Shown here: one piece after another, positions 57,420-64,000 of the stretch
How the letters are laid out: each line of letters opens with the position of its first letter
How positions within the stretch are numbered: position 1 is the stretch's first letter
Assembly (NCBI RefSeq): GCF_014493765.1
Contig: NZ_JACTVJ010000004.1
Location: 372,001 to 436,000, forward strand
Length of the DNA stretch: 64,000 nt
Source: Streptomyces polyasparticus
GTDB lineage: Bacteria > Actinomycetota > Actinomycetes > Streptomycetales > Streptomycetaceae
Reading direction: 5' to 3'
Program-made: the position numbers and the translations under genes
The notes under the pieces: generated by a model
Told to the model about the DNA's origin: nothing
What the model saw: only the letters and a program-made list of their open reading frames with translations
The model's database searches: none

Positions 57420-57619
57420 GGTGAACCCCTCCCCAAGGTCATCTGCGCAACGGCTCACCTTGGCACGCACCCTCGCCCCGCGGCAGCCGATTGCCCACCG
57501 AATGCCCGCCCGCCCCATCGGCTGATATCAGCCCCTCTGGATCTCCCTCACCACTAGCGTTCAGCCCGTCACTCAGCGGGCATGACACAGGTGTACGAGT
57601 GCGGGGAGGGGCAACCCAC

Positions 57620-59179
57620 GTGACCAGCGAGATGCCGGACGACCTGACCGCGGCCGAGGCCGGGATGTGGCAGGCATTCCAGAACGGGTCCCGCTACGAC
57701 CTCTCGACCGGGAACCCGCAGATCGACGATCCGCACGGCGTGCGCCACTGGGGCGAGGAACGCAGCGTGCGGGCCCGGGTCGTCTGCATGCTGCTGCTCA
57801 ACGGGCCGCCGGCCCTGGACGGCAGGGTCTCCGCCGTCAAGCTCACGGGCCTCCTGATCAGCGACTACCTCGATGTCGCGGGCGGCACCGTCGCGCCGTA
57901 CGTGGAGTTCAAGGACTGCCGCTTCGAGAAGGAGATCCTGCTGCCGGAGAGCCGCTTCACCACGCTGCGGTTCCTGAACTGCTCCATCCCGCGCCTGGAG
58001 GCCGCCAGGCTGCAGACCGAGGGCGATCTGCATCTGCCGCGCTGCCGTGTGCACCGCGGCATCCGCTTCACCGACGCGCAGATCGGCACGGACCTGCTGC
58101 TCAGCCAGGCCGTCGTGCACGGCGACCGGCAGGACCGCACCATCAACGGGGACGGCCTCTCGGTCGGCCAGGACCTCCAGGCCGAACTGATCGAGTCGTA
58201 CGGGGAGTTCCGGATGCGAGGCGCGAAGGTCGGCGTCTCCCTGAGTCTGCGCGGCAGCCGGCTGGTCAACGAACCGGGCAAGTACGCCCTGAACGCCCCG
58301 CAGCTGACCGTCGAGCGCGCCCTGTACATGACCCCGGCGGCGGTCTCCGACCCGGTCTTCACCGCGGGCGCGACCCCGGCACGCGGCACCCGGATCCAGC
58401 ACTTCGAGTGCCGCGGCGGCATCCGGCTCGACGACGGACGCGTGACCGACGCGATCGACCTCGACCGTGCACGGCTGCTGATGAAGGAGCACCACGAGTT
58501 CTCGCTGCGCCGCATACAGACCGCCGAGCTGCGCTTCCTCGGCGAGCGGCCGGAGAGCGGCAAGGTGGTGCTCTCCGGCGCGAAGGTCACCAACCTGCGC
58601 GACCAGGCCCGGAGCTGGCCGGGCCCCGGACACCTGGAGATGAAGGGTTTCGCGTACGAGAACCTCATCCCGGTCGACAAGTTCCCGCTCCCCGCCCGCC
58701 TCGACTGGGTCGAGGCGGCCACCCCCGAGTACCACCCGGAGCCGTACGAACGTCTCGCGGCGGTGCTGCGCGACACCGGCGAGGACTCCGAGGCCCGCGA
58801 GGTGCTCCTCGCCAAGCAGCGCCGCCGCCGCGAGACGCTCCCGGTCGCGGGCAAGCTCTGGGGCTACCTCCAGGACTGGACGGTCGCCTACGGCTACCGG
58901 CCGGGCCGTGCGGCGCTGTGGATGGCGGTCCTGTGGGCGCTGGGCGGCTACGCCCTGTCGTACTACGAACCGGACGCGATGAAGGCCGGCGAGGGCCCCG
59001 CGTACCAGCCCGTCCTGTTCGCCCTCGACCTGATCCTGCCGGTGATGAACCTCGGCCAGGACGGCTACTGGCGCCTGGAGGGCACCTGGCAGTGGCTGGC
59101 CGCGACCTTGACCCTCCTCGGCTGGGTCCTGGCGACGACGGTGGCGGCGGGGGCTTCGCGGTTGCTGCGACGGGGGTGA
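57620..59179 (+). CDS. Beta-helical membrane-anchored protein of unknown function
   Basis: A 519-residue protein. After about 60 residues a long right-handed beta-helix-like region runs to about residue 350, with recurring short strands such as VEFKDCRFEKEILLP, TLRFLNCSIPRLEAARL, LHLPRCRVHRGIRFTDAQIG and FRMRGAKVGVSLSLRGSRL. A helical segment (EPYERLAAVLRDTGEDSEAREVLLAKQRRRRE) precedes three C-terminal hydrophobic helices. Streptomycete relatives are often labelled membrane-associated oxidoreductase, but I see no cofactor motif. The GTG at 57620 has GGGAGGGG 9 nt upstream. Confidence 0.75.
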   Translation: MTSEMPDDLTAAEAGMWQAFQNGSRYDLSTGNPQIDDPHGVRHWGEERSVRARVVCMLLLNGPPALDGRVSAVKLTGLLISDYLDVAGGTVAPYVEFKDCRFEKEILLPESRFTTLRFLNCSIPRLEAARLQTEGDLHLPRCRVHRGIRFTDAQIGTDLLLSQAVVHGDRQDRTINGDGLSVGQDLQAELIESYGEFRMRGAKVGVSLSLRGSRLVNEPGKYALNAPQLTVERALYMTPAAVSDPVFTAGATPARGTRIQHFECRGGIRLDDGRVTDAIDLDRARLLMKEHHEFSLRRIQTAELRFLGERPESGKVVLSGAKVTNLRDQARSWPGPGHLEMKGFAYENLIPVDKFPLPARLDWVEAATPEYHPEPYERLAAVLRDTGEDSEAREVLLAKQRRRRETLPVAGKLWGYLQDWTVAYGYRPGRAALWMAVLWALGGYALSYYEPDAMKAGEGPAYQPVLFALDLILPVMNLGQDGYWRLEGTWQWLAATLTLLGWVLATTVAAGASRLLRRG

Positions 59180-59205
59180 CCTTTTCAGCCGGTCCGGCAC
59201 ACTCA

Positions 59206-59376
59206 GCCCCTGCGGCGCTTGAGCAGGCGGGGTCTGGGGGCGCAGCCCCCAGTGGGGGCAAGGGGCGAAGCCCCATCAGGGGGGTGCAGGGGGCGAAGCC
59301 CCCGCTTGGCCCACCCGCCCTGGGGGCTCCGTCAACAGGGGCCCGGGGCGCAGCCCCGGTTTCGGGAAGGGGCGGG
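59206..59376 (+). repeat. Interspersed palindromic repeat, copy D (expanded)
   Basis: This variant has the same head (GCCCCTGCGGCGCTTGAGCA) and tail (GCCCCGGTTTCGGGAAGGGG) as the other copies, but its centre is expanded with several G-rich/C-rich hairpins such as CTGGGGGC-GCA-GCCCCCAG. The first hairpin of the standard unit is missing. It fills half of the 348-bp gene-free stretch 59180-59527; I see no gene in the rest. Confidence 0.8.
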
Positions 59377-59527
59377 TAGGGGAAATCCGCCCGCCGCAGG
59401 CGCCCCACCCGCACCCCCACCCACCCGTCACCCGACAACGCACCCGCACGCACAGAGCACCCCGCAGCCGAACCGTTACCGATCACCCCACAACCATCCC
59501 GCCGCCACACCAGTCTTCCCCCGCACC

Positions 59528-60532
59528 ATGGCACTGCTCCGCGCCCTCCTCACCACAGCCCGCATGCTCAAGCACACCAAGCACCTCGCCCTCGGCCTGC
59601 CCACCGACGACGAGGTACTGCTCGATGCCCCCGACGAACGCCTCGCCCCCGCCCTCGTCGCCGCCGGCCAGGACGACTACGGCCCCGCCGCGGCCCTGCT
59701 CGCGGCCACCCGCGAAGAGGCCGCCTGGGAGAACCGCGACCAGTACAGCCGCCGCCTGGCCGCCTTCGCCCGCAGCCGCCCCGACTGGTTCGAGCACTGG
59801 CTCGCCGACCGTCCGCAGGACCCGGACGCGCTGCTCGTGAAGGCCGAGCTCGCCCTCGCCCGCGCCTGGGAGTCCCCCGCGTACGCGGAACTGCTGCGCG
59901 ACGCCGCCCCATTGATCAACGCCGCGGCCGACGGCCACCCCCGCGACCCGGTCCCGTGGCGCCTCGCGCTCGACCACGCCCGCGGCACGCACGCCCCGCG
60001 CGGCGTCTTCGACGTGCTGTGGCAGCAGGCGGTGGACCGCGCCTCGCATCACTACGGCTGCCACACCTCCGCGGTCCAGTACCTCTCCGCCGCCTGGTAC
60101 GGCTCGCACCGCGAGTGCTTCGACTTCGCGGAGCAGGCCGCCGAGGACGCACTGCCCGGTTCGCTGATCCACGCACTGCCGGCCCGCGCCGCCCTCGCGT
60201 ATCTCACGGGCCCCGGCTCCAGCGTGCCCCGCGAGCGCCTCGACGCGGCGGCCGACCGTGCGATCACGCTCTCGCGGAGCTATGAACCCGGTGACCCGTA
60301 CCCGGCCGAGGTGCGCAATCTCCTCACGTACGTCCTGATCCGCCTCGAACGCTGGCAGGACGCCCTGGACCAGCTGCACCTGATCGGGCCGTACGCGACC
60401 TCGTTCCCCTGGGACCGGGTCTCGGACGATCCGCTCGGCCAGTTCCTGGAGCTGCGCGACGGCATACGGCTCCAGGTCGCGGCGGCCACTCCCCTGCGCA
60501 CACCGGCCAAGTCAGTGCTGCGCGGCGACTAA
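59528..60532 (+). CDS. Hypothetical TPR-like helical protein
   Basis: A protein of about 334 residues with no signal peptide or membrane helix. It is alpha-helical with Ala/Arg/Leu-rich repeats: APALVAAGQDDYGPAAALLA, DPDALLVKAELALARAWESP, VFDVLWQQAVDRASHHYGCH and RLERWQDALDQLHLIGPYA, as in solenoid (TPR- or Sel1-like) folds. I do not recognise a named family. The ATG at 59528 is the first plausible start after the repeat element; no ribosome site is evident. The stop is 11 nt before the next gene, so they may be co-transcribed. Confidence 0.75.
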   Translation: MALLRALLTTARMLKHTKHLALGLPTDDEVLLDAPDERLAPALVAAGQDDYGPAAALLAATREEAAWENRDQYSRRLAAFARSRPDWFEHWLADRPQDPDALLVKAELALARAWESPAYAELLRDAAPLINAAADGHPRDPVPWRLALDHARGTHAPRGVFDVLWQQAVDRASHHYGCHTSAVQYLSAAWYGSHRECFDFAEQAAEDALPGSLIHALPARAALAYLTGPGSSVPRERLDAAADRAITLSRSYEPGDPYPAEVRNLLTYVLIRLERWQDALDQLHLIGPYATSFPWDRVSDDPLGQFLELRDGIRLQVAAATPLRTPAKSVLRGD

Positions 60533-60543
60533 GGTAAAGGGTC

Positions 60544-61293
60544 GTGACCACCGTCCGGCTTCCGCTCTTCCCGCTGAACACCGTGCTGTTCCCGGGACTC
60601 GTGCTGCCCCTGAACGTCTTCGAGGCGCGCTATCGGGCCATGATGCGCGATCTGGTGAAGTCCGTCCCCGACGACTCGGACGAGCCCCGCCGCTTCGCCG
60701 TCGTGGCGATCCGCGACGGCCACGAGGTGGCACCGGCCGCGCCCGGACTCCCTGACCAGACCGCCACGGTCGAGAAGGGCCCCACGGCCGGTTTCGGCGA
60801 CGACCCCGCCAAGGCCTTCCACGGCGTGGGCTGCATCGCGGACGCGGCCACGATCCGCGAGCGCGCGGACGGCAGCTTCGAGGTGCTCGCGACCGGGACC
60901 TCCCGGGTACGCGTGGTCTCGGTGGACGCGAGCGGCGAGTATCTGACCGCCGAGCTCGAAGAGCTTCCCGAGGAGCAGGGCGAGGAGGCGGGCGCGCTCG
61001 CGGAGGGCGTCCTGCGCGCCTTCCGCAGCTACCAGAAGCGTCTGGCCGGCGCCCGCGAACGCTCCCTCGCCACCGGCGCCGAGCTGCCCGACGAGCCCTC
61101 GGTGGTCTCGTACCTGGTCGCGGCCGCCGCCGTGCTCGACGTACCGGCGAAGCAGCGCCTCCTCGAAGCCCCGGACACCGCGCGCCGCCTGCGCGAGGAA
61201 CTCAAAATCCTTCGCGCGGAAACCGCCCTGCTCCGTAACCTGCCTTCGCTTCCGGCAGTGGAACTGACCAGGTCCCCGACAAGCCTCAACTGA
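60544..61293 (+). CDS. Lon N-terminal substrate-binding-domain protein
   Basis: A 249-residue protein consisting of the LON substrate-binding (PUA-like) domain without ATPase or protease parts. It opens with VRLPLFPLNTVLFPGLVLPL and has NVFEARYRAMMRDL, FAVVAIRDGHEV, FHGVGCIADAATIRERADG and the GTSRVRVV block, then a helical C-terminal half ending in EELKILRAETALLRNLP. Such stand-alone proteins are assumed to bind peptides. The GTG at 60544 is preceded by AAAGG and gives the conserved N-terminus at once. Confidence 0.9.
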   Translation: MTTVRLPLFPLNTVLFPGLVLPLNVFEARYRAMMRDLVKSVPDDSDEPRRFAVVAIRDGHEVAPAAPGLPDQTATVEKGPTAGFGDDPAKAFHGVGCIADAATIRERADGSFEVLATGTSRVRVVSVDASGEYLTAELEELPEEQGEEAGALAEGVLRAFRSYQKRLAGARERSLATGAELPDEPSVVSYLVAAAAVLDVPAKQRLLEAPDTARRLREELKILRAETALLRNLPSLPAVELTRSPTSLN

Positions 61294-61321
61294 ACCATCC
61301 AGCCCAATCCGGCCCAATCCA

Positions 61322-61403
61322 GCCCCTGCGGCGCTTGAGCAGATCCGAACGAAGTTCGGATGAGGGGGCCCGGGGCGCAGCCCCGGTTTCGGGAAGGGGC
61401 GGG
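61322..61403 (+). repeat. Interspersed palindromic repeat, copy C
   Basis: An 82-bp copy of the same unit as copies A and B. The first hairpin (ATCCGAAC-GAA-GTTCGGAT) is intact; the second is slightly changed to CCGGGGC-GCA-GCCCCGG. Partial head sequences (AATCCAGCCC) precede it. It separates the Lon-domain gene from the YbaK gene. Confidence 0.85.
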
Positions 61404-61485
61404 TAGGGGAACTCAGCCCGCCGCAAGCGCCACTCACCCGCACCCGAAAACGCACCCGCACCCACACCCGACCCGGAGCATCCCA

Positions 61486-61986
61486 GTGGCCAAGAAGTCC
61501 AAGAAGCAGCAGCCCGGCGGCACTCCGGCAACGGTGGCCCTGACCACGGCGGGCACCGAGTTCACCGTGCACAGCTACGAGCACGACCCCGCGCACCCGT
61601 CGTACGGCGAGGAGGCGGCCCAGGCGATGGGCGTCTCGCCCGAGCGGGTGTTCAAGACCCTCGTCGCGGACGTGGACGGCGAACTGACCGTCGCGGTCGT
61701 CCCCGTCGCCGGCACCCTCGACCTCAAGGCCCTCGCCTCCGCCGTCGGCGGCAAGCGCGCGGCGATGGCGGACCCGGCCGCGGCCGAGCGGACCACGGGC
61801 TATGTACGCGGCGGCATCTCCCCGCTCGGCCAGCGCAAGAAGCTGCGCACGGTCCTCGACGACTCGGCCTCCGCGCACGACACCATCTGCATCTCGGCGG
61901 GCCGGCGCGGCCTGGAGGTCGAGCTCTCACCGGCCGACCTCGCGAAGCTCACGGATGCGGTGCTCGCACCCATCGGCCGCGGCTGA
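61486..61986 (+). CDS. ybaK: Cys-tRNA(Pro)/Cys-tRNA(Cys) deacylase
   Basis: A 166-residue trans-editing protein of the YbaK/EbsC family, which hydrolyses mischarged Cys-tRNA(Pro). It shows EFTVHSYEHDP, GEEAAQAMGVSPERVFKTLV with its catalytic lysine, VAVVPVAGTLDLKALA, TTGYVRGGISPLGQRKK (the GGxxPxG substrate loop) and the terminal EVELSPADLAKLT. The GTG at 61486 has GGAG at 8 nt and gives the basic MAKKSKKQQPGG start. Length matches the family. Confidence 0.95.
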   Translation: MAKKSKKQQPGGTPATVALTTAGTEFTVHSYEHDPAHPSYGEEAAQAMGVSPERVFKTLVADVDGELTVAVVPVAGTLDLKALASAVGGKRAAMADPAAAERTTGYVRGGISPLGQRKKLRTVLDDSASAHDTICISAGRRGLEVELSPADLAKLTDAVLAPIGRG

Positions 61987-62117
61987 AGCCCGCCTGACGA
62001 CCTCGGGCCGGCCGCCTGCCGCCCTCGGCCGAGCCGCCGCGAAGCCGCCGCCCGGCCGCAGCCGACGCACGCAGGCCCCCTATGCGTACGCCCTGTTCTC
62101 GACTAAGTACCGAGGAC

Positions 62118-62192
62118 ATGTCGAAGAAGACGCGCAAGCGGAAATGGCGGATCAAAAAGGGCAAGGCCAACCACGGAAGGCGCCCCGCCTAG
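62118..62192 (+). CDS. Ribosomal protein bL37-like 24-residue basic protein
   Basis: A tiny frame from the ATG at 62118 to the TAG at 62192. It encodes 24 residues, of which 13 are Lys or Arg, with the C-terminal motif KANHGRRPA. This agrees in length and in the ANHGxRP ending with the actinobacterial large-subunit protein bL37 as I remember it from mycobacterial ribosome structures. GAGGA lies immediately before the ATG, closer than usual. The gene stands alone between ybaK and a convergent membrane-protein gene. It falls below normal gene-calling length limits. Confidence 0.72.
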   Translation: MSKKTRKRKWRIKKGKANHGRRPA

Positions 62193-62226
62193 CAGGAGTC
62201 GGCCTGGCCGGGGGGCCGGCGAGGAC

Positions 62227-62928
62227 CTAGCTCGGGCTCTGCGGCGTCCCGTAGCCGTCCTTGCTCGGGCTCTGCGGCGTCCCGTAGCCGTCCTTCGGCT
62301 GCGGGGCGTCCCACCCCGCGGGCTGCGGCGGCTCGGGGTCGCGCGGCCCGAACAGCGCCGTCAGCGCCAGATGCACCGCGAGCGCCGCGATCGGCCAGGC
62401 GAGCAGCGCCCCCTTGGCGTTCAGCTCGAGCGGGGCGTCGAACGCCACGCCTTCACCGGCCTCCTTGGCCCGTGCCACGACATCGTCGCCGGGACCGAAG
62501 ACCAGCCCGAGCTGCCAGGCGACCACGGAGGCGAGCAGTCCGCCCACGGCCAGCGCGATCACCAGCGGGATGCCGCCGTGCCTGCGGAGCAGGAAGACCA
62601 GCGCTCCGGTGACGGCGCCGCAGGCCAGGGCGAGCAGGATGAACGTTCCGTCCGAGCCGATCGCCTGCTCCCCCTCGGTGTCGCCGAGGAAGACGGCCTT
62701 GCCGTCCGAGACCAGCGGTACATGCGGCGAGAGCCAGGCCCAGAGCACCCCGAGGACGACACCGGTGACCGCGAGCCCGATGACGATCAGGACGGCGTCC
62801 CGTACCTCCGCGGTGAGACCGGGACCGCCGGCCGCGTACGACTCGGCGGGCACCTGGGGCGGGGCCTGCCAGGGGTCGCTCGGCTGGTTCGTGTGCGGCT
62901 TCTGGGGCGGCGTCAACGGTGCGGTCAC
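62227..62928 (-). CDS. DUF2567-like membrane protein
   Basis: A 233-residue protein with a Pro/Gln-rich N-terminus, then four membrane helices: AVLIVIGLAVTGVVLGVLWA, FILLALACGAVTGALVFLL, PLVIALAVGGLLASVVAWQL and LLAWPIAALAVHLALTALF. The extracellular loop (VSDGKAVFLGDTEGEQAIGSDGTF) after helix 1 fits the actinobacterial DUF2567 family. The C-terminus repeats KDGYGTPQSPS twice, from a 33-bp DNA duplication. The GTG at 62928 is the start. Its function is unknown. Confidence 0.7.
   Translation of the reverse strand: MTAPLTPPQKPHTNQPSDPWQAPPQVPAESYAAGGPGLTAEVRDAVLIVIGLAVTGVVLGVLWAWLSPHVPLVSDGKAVFLGDTEGEQAIGSDGTFILLALACGAVTGALVFLLRRHGGIPLVIALAVGGLLASVVAWQLGLVFGPGDDVVARAKEAGEGVAFDAPLELNAKGALLAWPIAALAVHLALTALFGPRDPEPPQPAGWDAPQPKDGYGTPQSPSKDGYGTPQSPS
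62231..62296. repeat. 33-bp tandem duplication within the DUF2567-like gene
   Basis: Two adjacent 33-bp units (62231-62263 and 62264-62296) differ at one base and encode the same 11 residues twice, directly before the stop codon. Confidence 0.9.
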
Positions 62929-63010
62929 CCTGCCATCGTGCCAGGCCTCGCCGTCACGCCCAGGGGGTGGGCCGCCGATCGGGGGTCACGGGCGTCTGCC
63001 GGACCACCCC

Positions 63011-63832
63011 TCAGCGCACGGAAGCCTTGCGGTAAGCCCAGGTCGCGGCGGCCAGCGAGATCACACCGACACCGGCGCAGACCCCGAGGTCGAGGGCCAC
63101 GGCGGCCCAGTCCGGGCTGCTGTCGAACGTACCGGCGAAGGCCTCCACGCCGTACGTGGAGGGCAGCAGATCCCGCGCGTACTGCAGCAGCACGGGCATG
63201 CCGTCCGCGGGCAGCACCCCGAGCAGGAGCGCCGCCGACATACCCAACTGGCCGAGCAGCGTGGCCAGTTCGGGCCGTGGCGCGAGCAGCCCGAGGGCGG
63301 CGCCGAGCCCGGCGAGCGCGGCGCCGGAGAGCGGGATCACCGCGATCAGGATCCACAGATGCGTCAGCGGCAGCCCGAAGAGCACGCTGCCCACGACGGC
63401 CGTCACGAACGTGCCGGGCACGGTGAACGAGGCATACGCGGCCGCCGCCCCGAGCACCACCGACGAGGGCGGCACGGGCAGCGTGGCGTAGTGGTCGAGG
63501 CCGCCGCTGGCCCGCAGCTGCCCGAAGTACTGGGCGAGCAGGTTCAGCGCCACGAAGGCGACGACGAGCACGGACGAGCCGGCGACGACGGCCCGCGCCT
63601 CGGACCCGCCGTCCACGACCCCGCGCATCAGGATCATGATCCCGACGGACTGGAAGGTCGCCACGAAGAGCAGCGGGATACGGGCCACCCGAGCCCGCGA
63701 CAACTGGGCACGGTAGACGGCGGCGAGCGATGGGAACAGCCGCGCCTTGGGGGCGAGTGCGGCCTCCGCCGCTGTGTCCTCGCCGGTGGCGGCGACCGCC
63801 CCCGCGACGGCCTCGACAGGCACCACGCTCAC
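63011..63832 (-). CDS. ABC-2 type exporter permease
   Basis: A 273-residue membrane protein with six predicted helices in ABC-2 layout: an amphipathic N-terminal helix (FPSLAAVYRAQLSRARVARI), LLFVATFQSVGIMILM, VVAGSSVLVVAFVALNLLAQ, then the conserved DHYATLPVPPSSVVLGAA cytoplasmic segment, followed by three more helices including SGAALAGLGAALGLLAPRPE. Such permeases export drugs or lipids with one ATPase. The GTG at 63832 overlaps the ATPase stop (GTGA). Confidence 0.85.
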   Translation of the reverse strand: MSVVPVEAVAGAVAATGEDTAAEAALAPKARLFPSLAAVYRAQLSRARVARIPLLFVATFQSVGIMILMRGVVDGGSEARAVVAGSSVLVVAFVALNLLAQYFGQLRASGGLDHYATLPVPPSSVVLGAAAAYASFTVPGTFVTAVVGSVLFGLPLTHLWILIAVIPLSGAALAGLGAALGLLAPRPELATLLGQLGMSAALLLGVLPADGMPVLLQYARDLLPSTYGVEAFAGTFDSSPDWAAVALDLGVCAGVGVISLAAATWAYRKASVR

Positions 63833-64000
63833 GCCTTCACCAGCCCCTTTGCTCTGTCGGTACGGCCGCCGAGTGCGAGATAGACATCCTCGAGGCTCGG
63901 CGTGGCCAGCGTGAAGTCGTCCAGTGCCGCGAAGGCCTCTCCCCCGGTGACGGCGGCGACGGCGGCCCGCGCCTCGTCGGGTCCGAGCCGCAGCGTCCAG
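63829..64000 (-). CDS. ABC transporter ATP-binding protein, C-terminal end only
   Basis: The last 57 codons of a minus-strand gene that continues beyond the right edge. The ending TPSLEDVYLALGGRTDRAKG is the normal C-terminus of DrrA-like exporter ATPases, with the conserved SLEDVYLAL helix. The Walker motifs are outside the window. It precedes the ABC-2 permease and overlaps it by 4 nt, so the two form one exporter. Confidence 0.85.
   Translation of the reverse strand, partial: WTLRLGPDEARAAVAAVTGGEAFAALDDFTLATPSLEDVYLALGGRTDRAKGLVKA

Overview
The window is high-GC actinobacterial DNA and almost certainly comes from the core chromosome of a Streptomyces. The evidence is the codon bias, the many GTG starts, the 4-nt ATGA/GTGA stop-start overlaps, the PriA-type HisA/TrpF enzyme, a TrpM gene, and a gene order (gltBD, then lgt, trp and his genes) that matches what I remember of the conserved S. 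coelicolor region. I saw no rRNA, tRNA, CRISPR array, transposase or integrase.

Left part (1-16.9 kb), accessory: a truncated LURP-one-like gene; an SDR oxidoreductase; an orphan cytochrome b (qcrB paralogue); a second SDR behind a perfect 17-bp palindrome; a GH46 chitosanase converging on a sugar ABC importer (binding protein and two permeases, no ATPase, so presumably energised by a shared MsiK-type ATPase); a secreted lamin-tail protein; a vWA protein; and a polymorphic-toxin locus. That locus is an overlapping chain of SseB-like gene, small WXG-like gene, 1573-residue RHS toxin with a WXG-like N-terminus and a type-28-like C-terminal toxin, CdiI-type immunity gene, and a small partner gene.

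Middle (16.9-33.4 kb): gltD and gltB (glutamate synthase) with a GlnR-like box upstream; a VIT/CCC1 transporter; then a tightly coupled operon of four ADP-ribosylglycohydrolase paralogues plus a ribokinase, followed by a CaiB-type CoA transferase and a CitE-like lyase. One copy of an 84-bp interspersed palindromic repeat lies in frame inside the fourth glycohydrolase; three more copies are elsewhere in the window. GNAT and DJ-1/PfpI genes follow, each with a leaderless-type promoter.

Amino-acid biosynthesis block (33.4-57.0 kb, almost all minus strand): lgt, a DsbA-like thioredoxin, trpA, trpB, trpM, trpC, three small membrane-protein genes (DUF2752, HGxxPAAW, TIGR02234), trpE, a 17-bp tandem repeat, hisI; then, after an accessory interruption, hisF, ridA, priA, hisH, a 54-residue membrane protein, hisB, hisC and hisD. 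No trpF is present, as expected where PriA serves both pathways. The interruption (42.5-51.1 kb) holds a TIGR03085 protein, a three-gene sigma-factor cassette with two tiny membrane proteins, a large LuxR regulator, a secreted polyester hydrolase with the cutinase/PETase catalytic spacing, and two paralogous MFS exporters flanking an ArsR-like regulator with a double palindromic operator.

Right end (57-64 kb): a YrdB-like protein, a large beta-helical membrane-anchored protein, a TPR-like hypothetical, a Lon-substrate-binding-domain protein, a YbaK deacylase, a 24-residue bL37-like ribosomal protein, a DUF2567-like membrane protein, and an ABC-2 exporter pair whose ATPase runs off the end.
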